Numbered from the stretch's first letter, positions 27,274 to 36,652 are shown. The stretch is 64,000 bases of DNA from Pseudomonas sp. TNT3 (GCF_010095445.2 NZ_WFGV02000019.1:37117-101116), one strand, 5' to 3'. Notes: generated from the letters alone by a model not told the origin. Translations and numbers: made by a program.

Positions 27274-28509
27274 TTAGAGAATGGCTGGCACTGAACTGGT
27301 ATGCCAGATCAACACCCGAGTAACTCGATTGTCTTCCGTCTCCAGGATTTCCAGCCGATACCGTCCGATCTTCAGGCAGACCGCGCTTTCCGGAATCGTC
27401 TCCAGTGCCTCGGTGACCAGCCCGTTGAGGGTTTTCGGGCCATCGCTGGGCAGGTGCCATCCCAGGCTCTTGTTCAGCTCGCGAATTGACGCTGCGCCCT
27501 CGATCATCAGCCTGCCGTCGGCTTGAGGGTGAATATGAGGGTTGTCCAGGCTGTGCTGGCTTTCGAATTCACCAACGATTTCTTCAAGAATGTCTTCCAG
27601 CGTGACGATGCCGAGCACTTCGCCGTACTCGTCGACCACCATGCCCAGGCGCCGTTGTTGCTTGTGGAAATTCAATAGTTGCAGCTGCAGCGGCGTGCTT
27701 TCCGGAACGAAGTACGGTTCGTGGCTGGCCGCCAGTAACGCGTCGAGGGTCAACGTGCCGTCGGGCAGCAAATGGCGGATCTGCCGGGTATTAAGGACGG
27801 CTTCAACCTGATTGATGTCGCTGTGGAACACTGGCAATCGCGTGCGCTTGTTGTTGCGCAGCTGCTCGATAATCTCTTCGAGGGAGTCATCGAGGTTGAT
27901 CCCGTCGACGTCACTGCGCGGTACCAGAATGTCGTTGACCGTGATGTTGTCCAGCGCATGGATACCCGACAGCGGATGCGGGCGGCAAACCGCCTGATCA
28001 TGATCGTCATGCCGATCATTCGGTGTCTCGTCTTCACTCTGCTGAACCACTTTGGCTGTACGGGCAAACGGTCGCGTCAGTAATTGCGCGATGCCATTGA
28101 GCAGCCAGGCGGCGGGGTAGATGATTTTCAGGGGTGCGCGCAGCAAAGAGTTGCCGAGGGCCAGGATCGCATCCGGGTAGCGGATCGCCAGGGTTCGCGG
28201 CAGGTAATCGGCGAACACCAGCAGAACGGCGCCAGCCCCAAGGCAGGCAGCCCATGGACCGTTTTCGGCCCAGGTGAAAATCGCCAGCAAGGTGCTGATG
28301 ACCACCACCAGCGCACGGCACAGGGTGTTGCAGAGGATCAGGCTGTTGAGGGGGAAACTCAGCTTCGCCACCGGTTTGTCGCTGGCACGCGAGGCGGTGC
28401 GCTGAGCCAGCAGATGCTGTTGCGCTACTTCGATGGCTGTAAACAGCCCCGACCATAAAATCAGCAGGGCCAAAACCGCGAGCATCGGCCCTATGGGCAA
28501 GTCGTCCAT
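27274..28509 (-). CDS. CNNM/CorC-type membrane protein with CBS pair
   Basis: The 411-residue protein has an N-terminal DUF21 membrane domain with three or four spans (LAVLALLILWSGLFTAIEV; LILCNTLCRALVVVISTLLA), two CBS domains at about 190-310 (VPRSDVDGINLDDSLEEIIE; VDEYGEVLGIVTLEDILEEI) and a C-terminal CorC/HlyC transporter-associated domain. Homologues are linked to magnesium or cobalt efflux and osmotic or other stress. The label HlyC/CorC is historical; I cannot tell which ion it handles. The YpjD-like gene starts just upstream on the same strand. Confidence 0.87.
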   Translation of the reverse strand: MDDLPIGPMLAVLALLILWSGLFTAIEVAQQHLLAQRTASRASDKPVAKLSFPLNSLILCNTLCRALVVVISTLLAIFTWAENGPWAACLGAGAVLLVFADYLPRTLAIRYPDAILALGNSLLRAPLKIIYPAAWLLNGIAQLLTRPFARTAKVVQQSEDETPNDRHDDHDQAVCRPHPLSGIHALDNITVNDILVPRSDVDGINLDDSLEEIIEQLRNNKRTRLPVFHSDINQVEAVLNTRQIRHLLPDGTLTLDALLAASHEPYFVPESTPLQLQLLNFHKQQRRLGMVVDEYGEVLGIVTLEDILEEIVGEFESQHSLDNPHIHPQADGRLMIEGAASIRELNKSLGWHLPSDGPKTLNGLVTEALETIPESAVCLKIGRYRLEILETEDNRVTRVLIWHTSSVPAIL

Positions 28510-28521
28510 TAATGCCGCCCG

Positions 28522-29334
28522 TCAGATGTGCAGAATGTATTCACGAACCAGCTTGCTGCCAAAGTACGCCAGCATCAACAGGCAGAAACCGGCGAGGGTC
28601 CAGCGAATGGCCTTGTGTCCGCGCCATCCGAGACGATTACGGCCCCACAGCAGCACGCTGAACACTATCCAGGCCAGGCAGGCCAGCAAGGTCTTGTGCA
28701 CCAGGTGTTGGGCGAACAGATTGTCGACAAACAGCCAACCAGAAATCAGCGACATCGACAGCAGGGTCCAGCCGGCCCAGAGGAAGCCGAACAACAGGCT
28801 TTCCATGGTTTGCAGCGGCGGGAAGTTCCTGATCAGGCCGGACGGGTGCTTGTGCTTGAGTTGATGGTCCTGGACCAGCAGCAGCAAGGCCTGGAACACG
28901 GCGATAGTGAACATGCCATAGGCAAGGATCGACAAGAGGATGTGGGCAAGAATGCCGGGCTCTTCGTCGATGATCTGTACGGTTCCCGCCGGGGCGAACT
29001 GGGCGAGCAGCACGGTAGCGGCGCCGAGCGGGAACAGCAACACAAGCAGGTTCTGCACTGGAATACGCGAGCAGGCCAGCAGGGTCAGGGCAATGACCGC
29101 CACCGCAATCAGGCTGGCGGCGTTGAAAAAATCCAGGCCCAGGCCGATCGGCGTCAACAGATGGGTTAAAAGGCTGGCGCTGTGGGCCAGCACGGCCAGC
29201 ACGCCAAGCGTGACCAGCAGGCGTTTGTTCGCCTTGGCGCCGGAGGCCAGGCGAGTGCCTTGGTAGATGGTCGCAGCGGCGTATAAGCAGGCGGCGGCGA
29301 GGGTCGTTAGCAAGCTGGGTGACAAGGGGAGCAT
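28522..29334 (-). CDS. YpjD/CcsA-like cytochrome c assembly membrane protein
   Basis: From the ATG at 29334 the protein has 270 residues and about eight spans. It carries a WAGWTLLSMSLISGWLF segment and tail typical of the CcsA/CcmC-like family, including conserved Trp-rich and His-containing loops (HILLSILAYGMFTIAVFQA). In gammaproteobacteria such YpjD proteins next to ffh have no proven role; haem handling is inferred only from homology. The longer reading frame would add 58 residues in the region with the ffh promoter, so I use the internal start. It is divergent from ffh and 12 bases before the CorC-type gene. Confidence 0.83.
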   Translation of the reverse strand: MLPLSPSLLTTLAAACLYAAATIYQGTRLASGAKANKRLLVTLGVLAVLAHSASLLTHLLTPIGLGLDFFNAASLIAVAVIALTLLACSRIPVQNLLVLLFPLGAATVLLAQFAPAGTVQIIDEEPGILAHILLSILAYGMFTIAVFQALLLLVQDHQLKHKHPSGLIRNFPPLQTMESLLFGFLWAGWTLLSMSLISGWLFVDNLFAQHLVHKTLLACLAWIVFSVLLWGRNRLGWRGHKAIRWTLAGFCLLMLAYFGSKLVREYILHI

Positions 29335-29418
29335 AAATCCTGTTAGGCAAGCCCGAAAGGCGCTGAGTTTGGCATAGAACCTTAGTTGCACGAAAGACCA
29401 TGCAACCTGACAGCGAGG

Positions 29419-29447
29419 TGTCCGCCAGCCGCAGTCTTCGCTATAAT
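29419..29447 (+). promoter_or_regulatory. Probable ffh promoter
   Basis: A perfect -10 box TATAAT (29442-29447) lies 98 bases before ffh; the -35 region (TGTCCG, 29419-29424) is weak. The gap from 29335 to 29544 shows no other feature. Confidence 0.5.
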
Positions 29448-29544
29448 CCGCGACCTGCCCACGCCGCAGGCTCGCCGAGCACATGTTTATTCCGGTCTGG
29501 GCCGCCATTATCCCGGTCTACACAGGGCCTGAAAGGATCGCGCA

Positions 29545-30921
29545 ATGTTTGAAAACTTAACCGACCGTCTCTCGCAGACGCTGCGCCATGTCACCGGCAA
29601 AGCCAAGCTGACCGAGGACAACATCAAAGACACCCTGCGTGAAGTGCGCATGGCGTTGCTCGAAGCTGACGTCGCCTTGCCGGTGGTCAAAGACTTCGTC
29701 AATTCGGTCAAGGAGCGCGCCGTCGGCACCGAGGTGTCGCGCAGCCTGACGCCGGGCCAGGCCTTCGTGAAGATCGTTCAGGCAGAGCTCGAAAGCCTGA
29801 TGGGCGCTGCCAACGAAGACCTGAACCTGAGTGCCGTGCCACCCGCCGTCGTGCTGATGGCCGGTTTGCAGGGCGCTGGTAAAACCACCACCGCCGGTAA
29901 ACTTGCGCGCTTTCTTAAAGAGCGCAAAAAGAAATCCGTCATGGTCGTGTCTGCAGACGTTTACCGTCCTGCGGCGATCAAGCAGCTGGAAATGCTCGCG
30001 GGCGAAGTGGGCGTTACGTTCTTCCCGTCCGACCTGAGCCAGAAGCCGGTCGACATCGCGCAAGCGGCTATTAAAGAAGCCAAGCTCAAGTTTATCGATG
30101 TGGTCATCGTCGATACCGCCGGTCGCCTGCACATCGATGAAGAGATGATGGGCGAGATCAAGGCGTTGCACGCTGCGATCAACCCGGTCGAAACCCTGTT
30201 TGTGGTCGACGCCATGACTGGCCAGGATGCCGCCAACACGGCCAAGGCCTTCGGTGATGCACTGCCGCTGACCGGTGTGATCCTGACCAAGGTCGACGGC
30301 GACGCCCGTGGTGGTGCCGCGCTTTCGGTCCGCGCCATCACTGGCAAGCCGATCAAGTTCATCGGTATGGGCGAAAAGAGCGATGCGCTCGAACCGTTCC
30401 ACCCTGAGCGTATTGCTTCGCGCATCCTCGGCATGGGTGACGTGCTCAGTCTGATCGAACAGGCGGAAGCGACGCTCGACAAGGATAAAGCCGACAAACT
30501 TGCCAAGAAACTGAAGAAGGGCAAGGGCTTCGACCTCGAAGACTTCCGCGATCAGCTGCAACAGATGAAGAACATGGGTGGCCTTGGTGGCCTCATGGAC
30601 AAACTGCCGAACATCGGCGGTGTAAACCTGGCGCAAATGGGCAATGCCCAGGGTGCGGCAGAGAAGCAATTCAAGCAGATGGAAGCCATCATCAACTCCA
30701 TGACCCCGGCCGAGCGCCGCGACCCTGAGCTGATCAGCGGTTCGCGCAAACGCCGAATTGCCATGGGTTCCGGCACTCAGGTGCAGGACATTGGTCGCTT
30801 GATCAAGCAGCACAAGCAAATGCAGAAGATGATGAAGAAATTCTCCGCGAAAGGCGGAATGGCCAAAATGATGCGCGGCATGGGCGGTATGTTGCCCGGC
30901 GGCGGCATGCCCAAAATGTAA
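29545..30921 (+). CDS. ffh: Signal recognition particle protein Ffh
   Basis: Ffh is the SRP54 GTPase that, with 4.5S RNA, directs nascent membrane proteins to FtsY and the translocon. The protein has 458 residues: N domain 1-90, G domain with P-loop GLQGAGKTTTAGKLA, DTAGRLHIDEEMMGE and TKVDGDARGGAAL, then the methionine-rich M domain from about 300 with the RNA-binding SGSRKRRIAMGSG and a Met-rich tail MMRGMGGMLPGGGM. It starts after a GAAAGGATC ribosome binding site. Confidence 0.97.
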   Translation: MFENLTDRLSQTLRHVTGKAKLTEDNIKDTLREVRMALLEADVALPVVKDFVNSVKERAVGTEVSRSLTPGQAFVKIVQAELESLMGAANEDLNLSAVPPAVVLMAGLQGAGKTTTAGKLARFLKERKKKSVMVVSADVYRPAAIKQLEMLAGEVGVTFFPSDLSQKPVDIAQAAIKEAKLKFIDVVIVDTAGRLHIDEEMMGEIKALHAAINPVETLFVVDAMTGQDAANTAKAFGDALPLTGVILTKVDGDARGGAALSVRAITGKPIKFIGMGEKSDALEPFHPERIASRILGMGDVLSLIEQAEATLDKDKADKLAKKLKKGKGFDLEDFRDQLQQMKNMGGLGGLMDKLPNIGGVNLAQMGNAQGAAEKQFKQMEAIINSMTPAERRDPELISGSRKRRIAMGSGTQVQDIGRLIKQHKQMQKMMKKFSAKGGMAKMMRGMGGMLPGGGMPKM

Positions 30922-31070
30922 AGTTTTCGCGTAAGGGCTTGCTCTTGCGCAGCTCACAGGGATGTGAGATCTCCAGCAAACCCGCACTTGGCGGGAGCTG
31001 ACTGGCCGTTTTCAACGACGGCTCTATAGCAAATCTTGATGGCGGCCGATAGGCAGCCGGAAAAAGACAT

Positions 31071-31098
31071 TTGCAAAAGTCCGGATATTCCTTAGAAT
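31071..31098 (+). promoter_or_regulatory. rpsP operon promoter
   Basis: TTGCAA (31071-31076) and TAGAAT (31093-31098) are separated by 16 bases, about 70 bases before rpsP. The upstream AAAAAGACAT is AT-rich as expected for a strong ribosomal promoter. In the rest of the 30922-31170 gap I see small hairpins (CTCACA/TGTGAG, CCCGC/GCGGG) but no T-tailed ffh terminator. Confidence 0.68.
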
Positions 31099-31170
31099 AT
31101 GCGGCCTTTCGGGCACCTATGCCCGCTGTGCCTTTAGATTTGCAGCACCGACTACAGGAACGATGTTCAC

Positions 31171-31422
31171 ATGCTAACAATCCGTCTTGCCCTTGGCGGC
31201 TCCAAAAAGCGCCCGTTTTACCACTTGACCGTAACCGACAGCCGCAACCCGCGCGACGGTTCGCACAAGGAACAGGTTGGTTTCTTCAACCCTGTTGCTC
31301 GTGGTCAAGAAGTTCGTCTGTCCGTGAACCAAGAGCGCGTAGCCTACTGGCTGAGCGTTGGTGCACAACCTTCTGAGCGTGTTGCTCAGTTGTTGAAGGA
31401 CGCTGCTAAGGCTGCGGCCTGA
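31171..31422 (+). CDS. rpsP: 30S ribosomal protein bS16
   Basis: The 83-residue protein is bS16, which binds 16S rRNA early in 30S assembly. Family start [19 protein letters not shown] and the conserved [19 protein letters not shown] block are present. First gene of the rpsP-rimM-trmD-rplS operon; rimM begins five bases after its stop. Confidence 0.97.
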   Translation: MLTIRLALGGSKKRPFYHLTVTDSRNPRDGSHKEQVGFFNPVARGQEVRLSVNQERVAYWLSVGAQPSERVAQLLKDAAKAAA

Positions 31423-31427
31423 GCAAT

Positions 31428-31964
31428 ATGAACGCGACGCCAGCTGATGCTGATGATTTGATCGTTATCGGCAAGATTTATTCTGTTCATGGCGTTCGCG
31501 GCGAAGTGAAGGTGTACTCCTTTACTGATCCTACTGAAAACCTGTTGCAATACAAAACCTGGACGCTCAAGCGCGAAGGCAATGTGAAGCAGGTTGAGCT
31601 GGTCAGCGGACGCGGGAACGACAAGTTCCTGGTCGCGAAGCTCAAGGGTCTCGATGATCGTGAAGAAGCTCGTCTTCTGGCCGGTTATGAGATCTGCGTG
31701 CCGCGCAACCTGTTCCCTGAATTGACCGACGGCGAGTACTACTGGTACCAGCTCGAAGGTCTGAAGGTCATTGACCATCTTGGGCAATTGCTCGGGAAGA
31801 TCGATCATCTTCTGGAAACCGGCGCCAATGATGTAATGGTGGTCAAGCCTTGCGCTGGCAGCCTGGATGATCGCGAACGCCTGCTGCCCTATACGGAGCA
31901 ATGCGTGTTGGCCGTCGACCTTGCCGCAGGCGAGATGAAGGTGGATTGGGATGCGGACTTCTAA
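31428..31964 (+). CDS. rimM: 16S rRNA processing protein RimM
   Basis: RimM binds 30S subunits and uS19 and helps mature the 16S 3' domain. The 178-residue protein has the N-terminal RimM barrel ([20 protein letters not shown]) and a C-terminal PRC-barrel domain ([16 protein letters not shown] ... [11 protein letters not shown]) ending in [13 protein letters not shown]. It is tightly spaced between rpsP and trmD. Confidence 0.96.
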   Translation: MNATPADADDLIVIGKIYSVHGVRGEVKVYSFTDPTENLLQYKTWTLKREGNVKQVELVSGRGNDKFLVAKLKGLDDREEARLLAGYEICVPRNLFPELTDGEYYWYQLEGLKVIDHLGQLLGKIDHLLETGANDVMVVKPCAGSLDDRERLLPYTEQCVLAVDLAAGEMKVDWDADF

Positions 31965-31966
31965 GC

Positions 31967-32719
31967 GTGGCTAACTTGCGCGTAGAAGTGATCAGTTTGT
32001 TTCCCGAGATGTTCTCCGCCATCAGCGAGTACGGCATCACCAGTCGGGCGGTGAAACAGGGGCTGTTGCAGCTGACCTGTTGGAACCCGCGAGACTACAC
32101 GACGGATCGACATCACACTGTGGATGATCGCCCATTTGGCGGTGGTCCGGGCATGGTGATGAAGATCAAGCCCCTGGAAGATGCTCTGGTTCAGGCCAAG
32201 GCAGCAGCCGGGGAGGCGGCGAAGGTGATTTACCTGTCCCCCCAAGGCCGTCAACTGAATCAGTCGGCGGTACGCGAGTTGGCGAATCTGGATGCATTGA
32301 TCCTGATTGCCGGCCGTTATGAAGGCATTGACGAGCGTTTCATAGAAGCTCATGTCGATGAAGAGTGGTCGATTGGCGACTATGTACTGTCTGGCGGCGA
32401 GCTGCCGGCGATGGTCCTGATCGATGCGGTTACACGACTGCTGCCTGGAGCTTTAGGGCATGCGGACTCCGCAGAGGAAGATTCCTTTACGGATGGTTTG
32501 CTGGATTGCCCGCACTACACCCGACCGGAGGTGTATGCGGATCAGCGTGTTCCCGACGTATTGCTAAGTGGCAATCACGCGCATATCCGGCGTTGGCGTT
32601 TACAGCAGTCCCTTGGTAGGACCTTTGAACGACGCGCCGATCTTCTGGAAAGCCGCTCGCTTTCTGGAGAAGAGAAGAAGCTGCTCGAGGAATACATCCG
32701 CGAGCGGGACGATAGTTAA
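31967..32719 (+). CDS. trmD: tRNA (guanine-N1)-methyltransferase TrmD
   Basis: TrmD methylates G37 of tRNAs, preventing frameshifting. From the GTG at 31967, two bases after the rimM stop, it has 250 residues. The SPOUT knot is represented by [39 protein letters not shown] and [14 protein letters not shown]. Starting further upstream would duplicate the end of rimM in another frame, so the GTG is preferred. rplS follows after 45 bases. Confidence 0.95.
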   Translation: MANLRVEVISLFPEMFSAISEYGITSRAVKQGLLQLTCWNPRDYTTDRHHTVDDRPFGGGPGMVMKIKPLEDALVQAKAAAGEAAKVIYLSPQGRQLNQSAVRELANLDALILIAGRYEGIDERFIEAHVDEEWSIGDYVLSGGELPAMVLIDAVTRLLPGALGHADSAEEDSFTDGLLDCPHYTRPEVYADQRVPDVLLSGNHAHIRRWRLQQSLGRTFERRADLLESRSLSGEEKKLLEEYIRERDDS

Positions 32720-32764
32720 CAACGTATCGATGGTAGATCCGACGATTTACCTTAGGAGCACAGC

Positions 32765-33115
32765 ATGACTAACAAAATCATCCTTGCACTCGAAGCAGAG
32801 CAGATGACCAAAGAGATCCCTACCTTTGCCCCGGGCGACACTGTTGTCGTTCAGGTGAAAGTGAAGGAAGGCGACCGTTCGCGTCTGCAAGCGTTCGAAG
32901 GTGTTGTTATCGCCAAGCGTAACCGCGGCGTAAACAGTGCTTTCACCGTTCGTAAAATCTCCAACGGTGTTGGCGTAGAGCGTACTTTCCAGACCTACAG
33001 CCCGCAAATCGACAGCATGGCCGTTAAACGTCGCGGTGACGTACGTAAAGCCAAGCTGTACTACCTGCGTGACCTGTCCGGTAAAGCAGCTCGCATCAAG
33101 GAAAAACTGGCTTAA
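32765..33115 (+). CDS. rplS: 50S ribosomal protein bL19
   Basis: bL19 lies at the 30S-50S interface. The 116-residue protein has the typical [40 protein letters not shown] and [17 protein letters not shown] motifs. Last gene of the rpsP operon; a TTAGGAG ribosome binding site precedes it and an intrinsic terminator follows. Confidence 0.97.
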   Translation: MTNKIILALEAEQMTKEIPTFAPGDTVVVQVKVKEGDRSRLQAFEGVVIAKRNRGVNSAFTVRKISNGVGVERTFQTYSPQIDSMAVKRRGDVRKAKLYYLRDLSGKAARIKEKLA

Positions 33116-33134
33116 GTCCAGCTTCCGATGCAGA

Positions 33135-33162
33135 AAAAAGCAGCCTACGGGCTGCTTTTTTG
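33135..33162 (+). terminator. Terminator of the rpsP operon
   Basis: AAAAAGCAGCC (33135-33145) pairs with GGCTGCTTTTT (33150-33160) across a four-base loop, with further T. It lies 19 bases after rplS. Confidence 0.9.
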
Positions 33163-33214
33163 TTGCCTGCGATTTATCTTCCCTAGCCGTACTGTCGGTC
33201 TTGCCTGAGCCTTT

Positions 33215-34111
33215 ATGCCTGCCATCGATCATCCTCTGATAGACCAGTTTCTCGACGCGCTGTGGTTGGAGAAAGGCCTTTCCGATAACACCCGTGATGC
33301 CTATCGCAGTGACCTGGCCCTGTTCAACGGCTGGTTGCAGGAAAAAGGGCTGGAGCTGATCAACGCCGGACGCGAGTTGATTCTCGATCATCTGGCCTGG
33401 CGTCTGGAGCAAAACTACAAGCCTCGTTCCACTGCTCGATTCCTCTCGGGAGTGCGCGGGTTTTATCGCTACCTGCTGAGGGAAAAACTGATCGCCGTCG
33501 ATCCGACCTTGCGCGTCGACATGCCGCAGCTGGGGCGGCCATTGCCTAAATCCTTGTCGGAAGCCGATGTGGAAGCCTTGCTGAAGGCGCCGGACTTGAG
33601 CGAGGCCATTGGTCAACGGGACCGCGCCATGCTTGAGGTGCTCTACGCCTGTGGTTTGCGGGTGACAGAGTTGATCAGCCTGACGCTGGAGCAAGTCAAC
33701 TTGCGCCAGGGTGTGTTGCGAGTGATGGGCAAGGGCAGCAAGGAGCGGTTGGTGCCGATGGGAGAGGAGGCGATTGTCTGGGTAGAGCGCTACATGCGCG
33801 ACGCACGCAGCGAGTTGCTCGGCGGACGTCCCAGCGATTGTCTGTTCCCGAGTCTGCGCGGCGAGCAGATGACGCGACAGACGTTCTGGCACCGCATCAA
33901 GCACCAGGCCAAGGTGGCCGGGATCGGCAAGTCGCTGTCACCCCACACCTTGCGCCACGCCTTCGCCACGCACCTGCTCAATCACGGCGCGGATCTGCGG
34001 GTGGTGCAAATGCTGCTTGGCCATAGTGACCTGTCCACGACCCAGATCTACACCCACGTCGCCCGCGCCCGCTTGCAAGACCTGCACGCCAAACACCACC
34101 CGCGTGGTTAA
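33215..34111 (+). CDS. xerD: Tyrosine recombinase XerD
   Basis: XerD resolves chromosome dimers at dif together with XerC under FtsK control. The protein has 298 residues: a SAM-like N-terminal domain (about 1-90, LWLEKGLSDNTRDAYRSDLA) and a catalytic domain with the family residues: Arg in YACGLRVTELISL, Lys in MGKGSKERLVPMG, HxxR in SPHTLRHAFATHLLNHG, His in LLGHSDLSTTQ and Tyr in IYTHV. The CGLRVTEL form favours XerD or XerC over phage integrases; the place before dsbC supports XerD. Confidence 0.94.
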   Translation: MPAIDHPLIDQFLDALWLEKGLSDNTRDAYRSDLALFNGWLQEKGLELINAGRELILDHLAWRLEQNYKPRSTARFLSGVRGFYRYLLREKLIAVDPTLRVDMPQLGRPLPKSLSEADVEALLKAPDLSEAIGQRDRAMLEVLYACGLRVTELISLTLEQVNLRQGVLRVMGKGSKERLVPMGEEAIVWVERYMRDARSELLGGRPSDCLFPSLRGEQMTRQTFWHRIKHQAKVAGIGKSLSPHTLRHAFATHLLNHGADLRVVQMLLGHSDLSTTQIYTHVARARLQDLHAKHHPRG

Positions 34112-34122
34112 CACTGGACTCT

Positions 34123-34253
34123 GTAGCAGCTGGCGAAGCCTGCGTCCGGCTGCGAAGCAGTCGTAAACCCTGACTGCTTGATTTGATCGAGACACCTCAT
34201 TGCCTGATTTCACGTCTGCTGCGCAGCCGGACGCAGGCTTCGCCAGCTGCTAC
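34123..34253. repeat. REP doublet, GTAGCAGCTGGCGAAGCCTG family, copy 3
   Basis: Left arm from 34123, right arm ending at 34253, with CGTCCGGCTGCGAAGCAGTCG facing CACGTCTGCTGCGCAGCCGG. Arms are well matched with few differences. It fills most of the xerD-dsbC gap (34112-34415); the remainder holds no recognised gene. Confidence 0.88.
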
Positions 34254-34415
34254 ATAACGCGTCGTGCACCGTGGGCGATATGTCGTGCATCAGGCACATT
34301 CGGCCCCGCAAGCCTTATGTGGTAGGCTTTGCCGGTTTGCACGATGGGCGGTTATGACCCGGTGTTTCGGCACGGGCGTTCTGATCGTCCCATTTGTCCG
34401 CCTTCAGGAGTTCTC

Positions 34416-35147
34416 ATGCGTCTGACCCATATTTTCGCCGCCGCAGCCATTGCGTTGGTCAGCACCTTTGCCGTCGCCGATGATGCGGCCGACAAAGCCA
34501 TCCGTAAAAGTCTGGAAAACCTCGAGCTGGAAGTTCCGGTAGAAAGCATTTCCGCCAGCCCGCTGCCGGGCATGTATGAAGTCAAGCTCAAAGGCAGCCG
34601 CGTGCTCTACGCCAGCGCTGATGGCCAATACATCGTTCAGGGCTACCTGTTCCAGCTCAAGGATGGCAAGCCGGTCAACCTGACCGAGAAGACCGAACGA
34701 CTGGGCGTTTCCAAACTGGTCAACGCGATTCCGGTAGCAGAAACTGTGGTCTATCCGGCCATCGGCGAAACCAAATCGCACATCACCGTCTTCACCGACA
34801 CCACCTGCCCGTATTGCCACAAACTGCACGCCGAAGTGCCTGAGCTGAACAAGCGCGGCATCGAAGTGCGTTACGTTGCGTTCCCGCGCCAGGGCCTGGG
34901 TTCGCCGGGTGACGAGCAGCTGCAAGCGGTCTGGTGCTCCAAGGACAAGAAAGCGGCCATGGACAAAATGGTCGACGGCAAGGAAATCAAGGCCGCCAAA
35001 TGCGATAACCCGGTTTCCAAGCAATTTGCTCTCGGTCAGTCGATTGGCGTGAACGGCACGCCGGCCATCGTTTTGGCTGACGGTCAGGTCATTCCGGGCT
35101 ACCAGCCTGCGCCACAAGTCGCCAAACTGGCGCTGGGCGCGAAGTAA
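34416..35147 (+). CDS. dsbC: Periplasmic disulfide isomerase DsbC
   Basis: DsbC corrects wrongly paired disulfides in the periplasm and is kept reduced by DsbD. From the ATG at 34416, after a CAGGAG ribosome binding site, the protein has 243 residues: a signal peptide MRLTHIFAAAAIALVSTFAV, an N-terminal dimerisation domain (about 22-80), then the thioredoxin-like domain with active site TTCPYCHKLH. A second cysteine pair (VWCSKDKKAAMD and AAKCDNPV) matches the structural disulfide of the family. Confidence 0.94.
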   Translation: MRLTHIFAAAAIALVSTFAVADDAADKAIRKSLENLELEVPVESISASPLPGMYEVKLKGSRVLYASADGQYIVQGYLFQLKDGKPVNLTEKTERLGVSKLVNAIPVAETVVYPAIGETKSHITVFTDTTCPYCHKLHAEVPELNKRGIEVRYVAFPRQGLGSPGDEQLQAVWCSKDKKAAMDKMVDGKEIKAAKCDNPVSKQFALGQSIGVNGTPAIVLADGQVIPGYQPAPQVAKLALGAK

Positions 35148-35179
35148 ATTCGCATCGTCACGGTCAGCCTTTGACGATC

Positions 35180-35264
35180 ATGGTTCGGCGGCGTTGTTCG
35201 CCGAGCCATTAATAGAGAACCGCGAGTATGCGGTTGTTTTCACGGCCGGCCTTGAGTCGGCCGT
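35180..35264 (+). promoter_or_regulatory. Three consecutive hairpins in the dsbC-hom gap
   Basis: ATGGTTCGGCG (35180-35190) pairs with CGCCGAGCCAT (35199-35209); AACCGC (35218-35223) pairs with GCGGTT (35230-35235), followed by GTTTT; ACGGCCG (35242-35248) pairs with CGGCCGT (35258-35264), followed by TTT and then the hom ribosome binding site. The second and third are terminator-like. They may be dsbC terminators or a cis-acting leader of hom-thrC. No threonine-rich leader peptide is visible. Confidence 0.5.
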
Positions 35265-35281
35265 TTTATGGGGAGTTCACA

Positions 35282-36586
35282 GTGAAACCGGTCAAAGTAG
35301 GCATCTGTGGGTTAGGAACCGTCGGTGGCGGTACCTTCAACGTACTTCAGCGCAACGCCGAGGAAATTGCTCGTCGTGCCGGGCGTGGGATCGAAGTGGC
35401 ACAAATTGCCACGCGCACGCCAAAGCCTCAGTTCCAAACGACCGGTATTGCGATTACCAACGATGTCTTCGAAGTGGCCACGAACCCTGAGATCGACATC
35501 GTTATAGAGCTGGTGGGCGGCTACACCGTTGCCCGTGAGCTGGTACTCAAGGCCATCGAGAATGGCAAGCATGTGGTCACCGCGAACAAGGCACTGATTG
35601 CCGTTCACGGTAACGAAATCTTCGCCAAGGCACGCGAGAAAGGCGTGATCGTGGCGTTCGAAGCAGCAGTGGCCGGTGGCATTCCGGTGATCAAGGCGAT
35701 CCGTGAAGGCCTGTCCGCCAACCGTATCAACTGGGTCGCCGGCATCATCAACGGCACGGGCAACTTCATCCTGACTGAAATGCGTGAAAAAGGCCGGACC
35801 TTCGAAGATGTGCTCGCTGAAGCGCAGGCCTTGGGTTACGCGGAAGCCGATCCGACCTTTGACGTTGAAGGTATCGATGCAGCCCACAAGCTGACGATCC
35901 TGGCGTCGATTGCGTTCGGTATTCCGCTGCAGTTCGACAAGGCGTACACCGAAGGCATCACCAAGCTGACCACCGCTGACGTGAACTACGCCGAAGCGCT
36001 GGGCTACCGCATCAAGCACCTTGGTGTGGCTCGCAGCACGGCTGCCGGTATCGAGTTGCGGGTGCACCCGACACTGATCCCGTCCGATCGTCTGCTCGCC
36101 AACGTCAACGGCGTGATGAACGCGGTCATGGTCAACGGCGATGCTGCGGGTTCGACCCTGTTCTACGGTGCTGGCGCCGGCATGGAGCCGACCGCTTCGT
36201 CGGTCATCGCCGATCTGGTGGACGTGGTTCGCGCCATGACGTCCGACCCGGAAAACCGCGTACCGCACCTGGCCTTCCAGCCAGACTCGCTGTCGGCCCA
36301 CCCGATCCTGCCGATCGAAGCCTGCGAAAGCGCCTACTACCTGCGCATTCAGGCCAAGGACCATCCTGGCGTGCTGGCTCAGGTCGCAAGCATCCTGTCG
36401 GAGCGCGGCATCAACATCGAATCGATCATGCAGAAAGAAGTCGAAGAACATGACGGTCTGGTGCCGATGATCCTGCTGACCCACCGTGTGCTGGAACAGC
36501 ACATGAACGACGCGATTGCCGCGCTGGAAGCCCTGACAGGCGTCGTGGGGCCGGTCGTACGGATCCGCGTCGAGCACCTGAACTAA
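35282..36586 (+). CDS. hom: Homoserine dehydrogenase
   Basis: Hom reduces aspartate semialdehyde to homoserine with NAD(P)H, feeding threonine and methionine synthesis. From the GTG at 35282, preceded by GGGGAG, it has 434 residues. The Rossmann motif is GICGLGTVGGGTFNVL; the catalytic region includes EAAVAGGIPVIKAIREGL and GTGNFILTEM; a C-terminal ACT domain (about 350-434, AKDHPGVLAQVASILSERGI) probably gives feedback control by threonine. thrC follows 66 bases later. Confidence 0.95.
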   Translation: MKPVKVGICGLGTVGGGTFNVLQRNAEEIARRAGRGIEVAQIATRTPKPQFQTTGIAITNDVFEVATNPEIDIVIELVGGYTVARELVLKAIENGKHVVTANKALIAVHGNEIFAKAREKGVIVAFEAAVAGGIPVIKAIREGLSANRINWVAGIINGTGNFILTEMREKGRTFEDVLAEAQALGYAEADPTFDVEGIDAAHKLTILASIAFGIPLQFDKAYTEGITKLTTADVNYAEALGYRIKHLGVARSTAAGIELRVHPTLIPSDRLLANVNGVMNAVMVNGDAAGSTLFYGAGAGMEPTASSVIADLVDVVRAMTSDPENRVPHLAFQPDSLSAHPILPIEACESAYYLRIQAKDHPGVLAQVASILSERGINIESIMQKEVEEHDGLVPMILLTHRVLEQHMNDAIAALEALTGVVGPVVRIRVEHLN

Positions 36587-36652
36587 GCCGTTATCGTTCA
36601 CCGGGCCCGCCTGTGGGCCCGGCTTTGCGAACACTGTCCATTGGAGTCAGTC

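Noticed and set aside
23546..34253. Could the repeated elements be a CRISPR array?
   Set aside because: The copies are several kb apart, are inverted pairs rather than direct repeats with regular spacers, and no cas genes are present.
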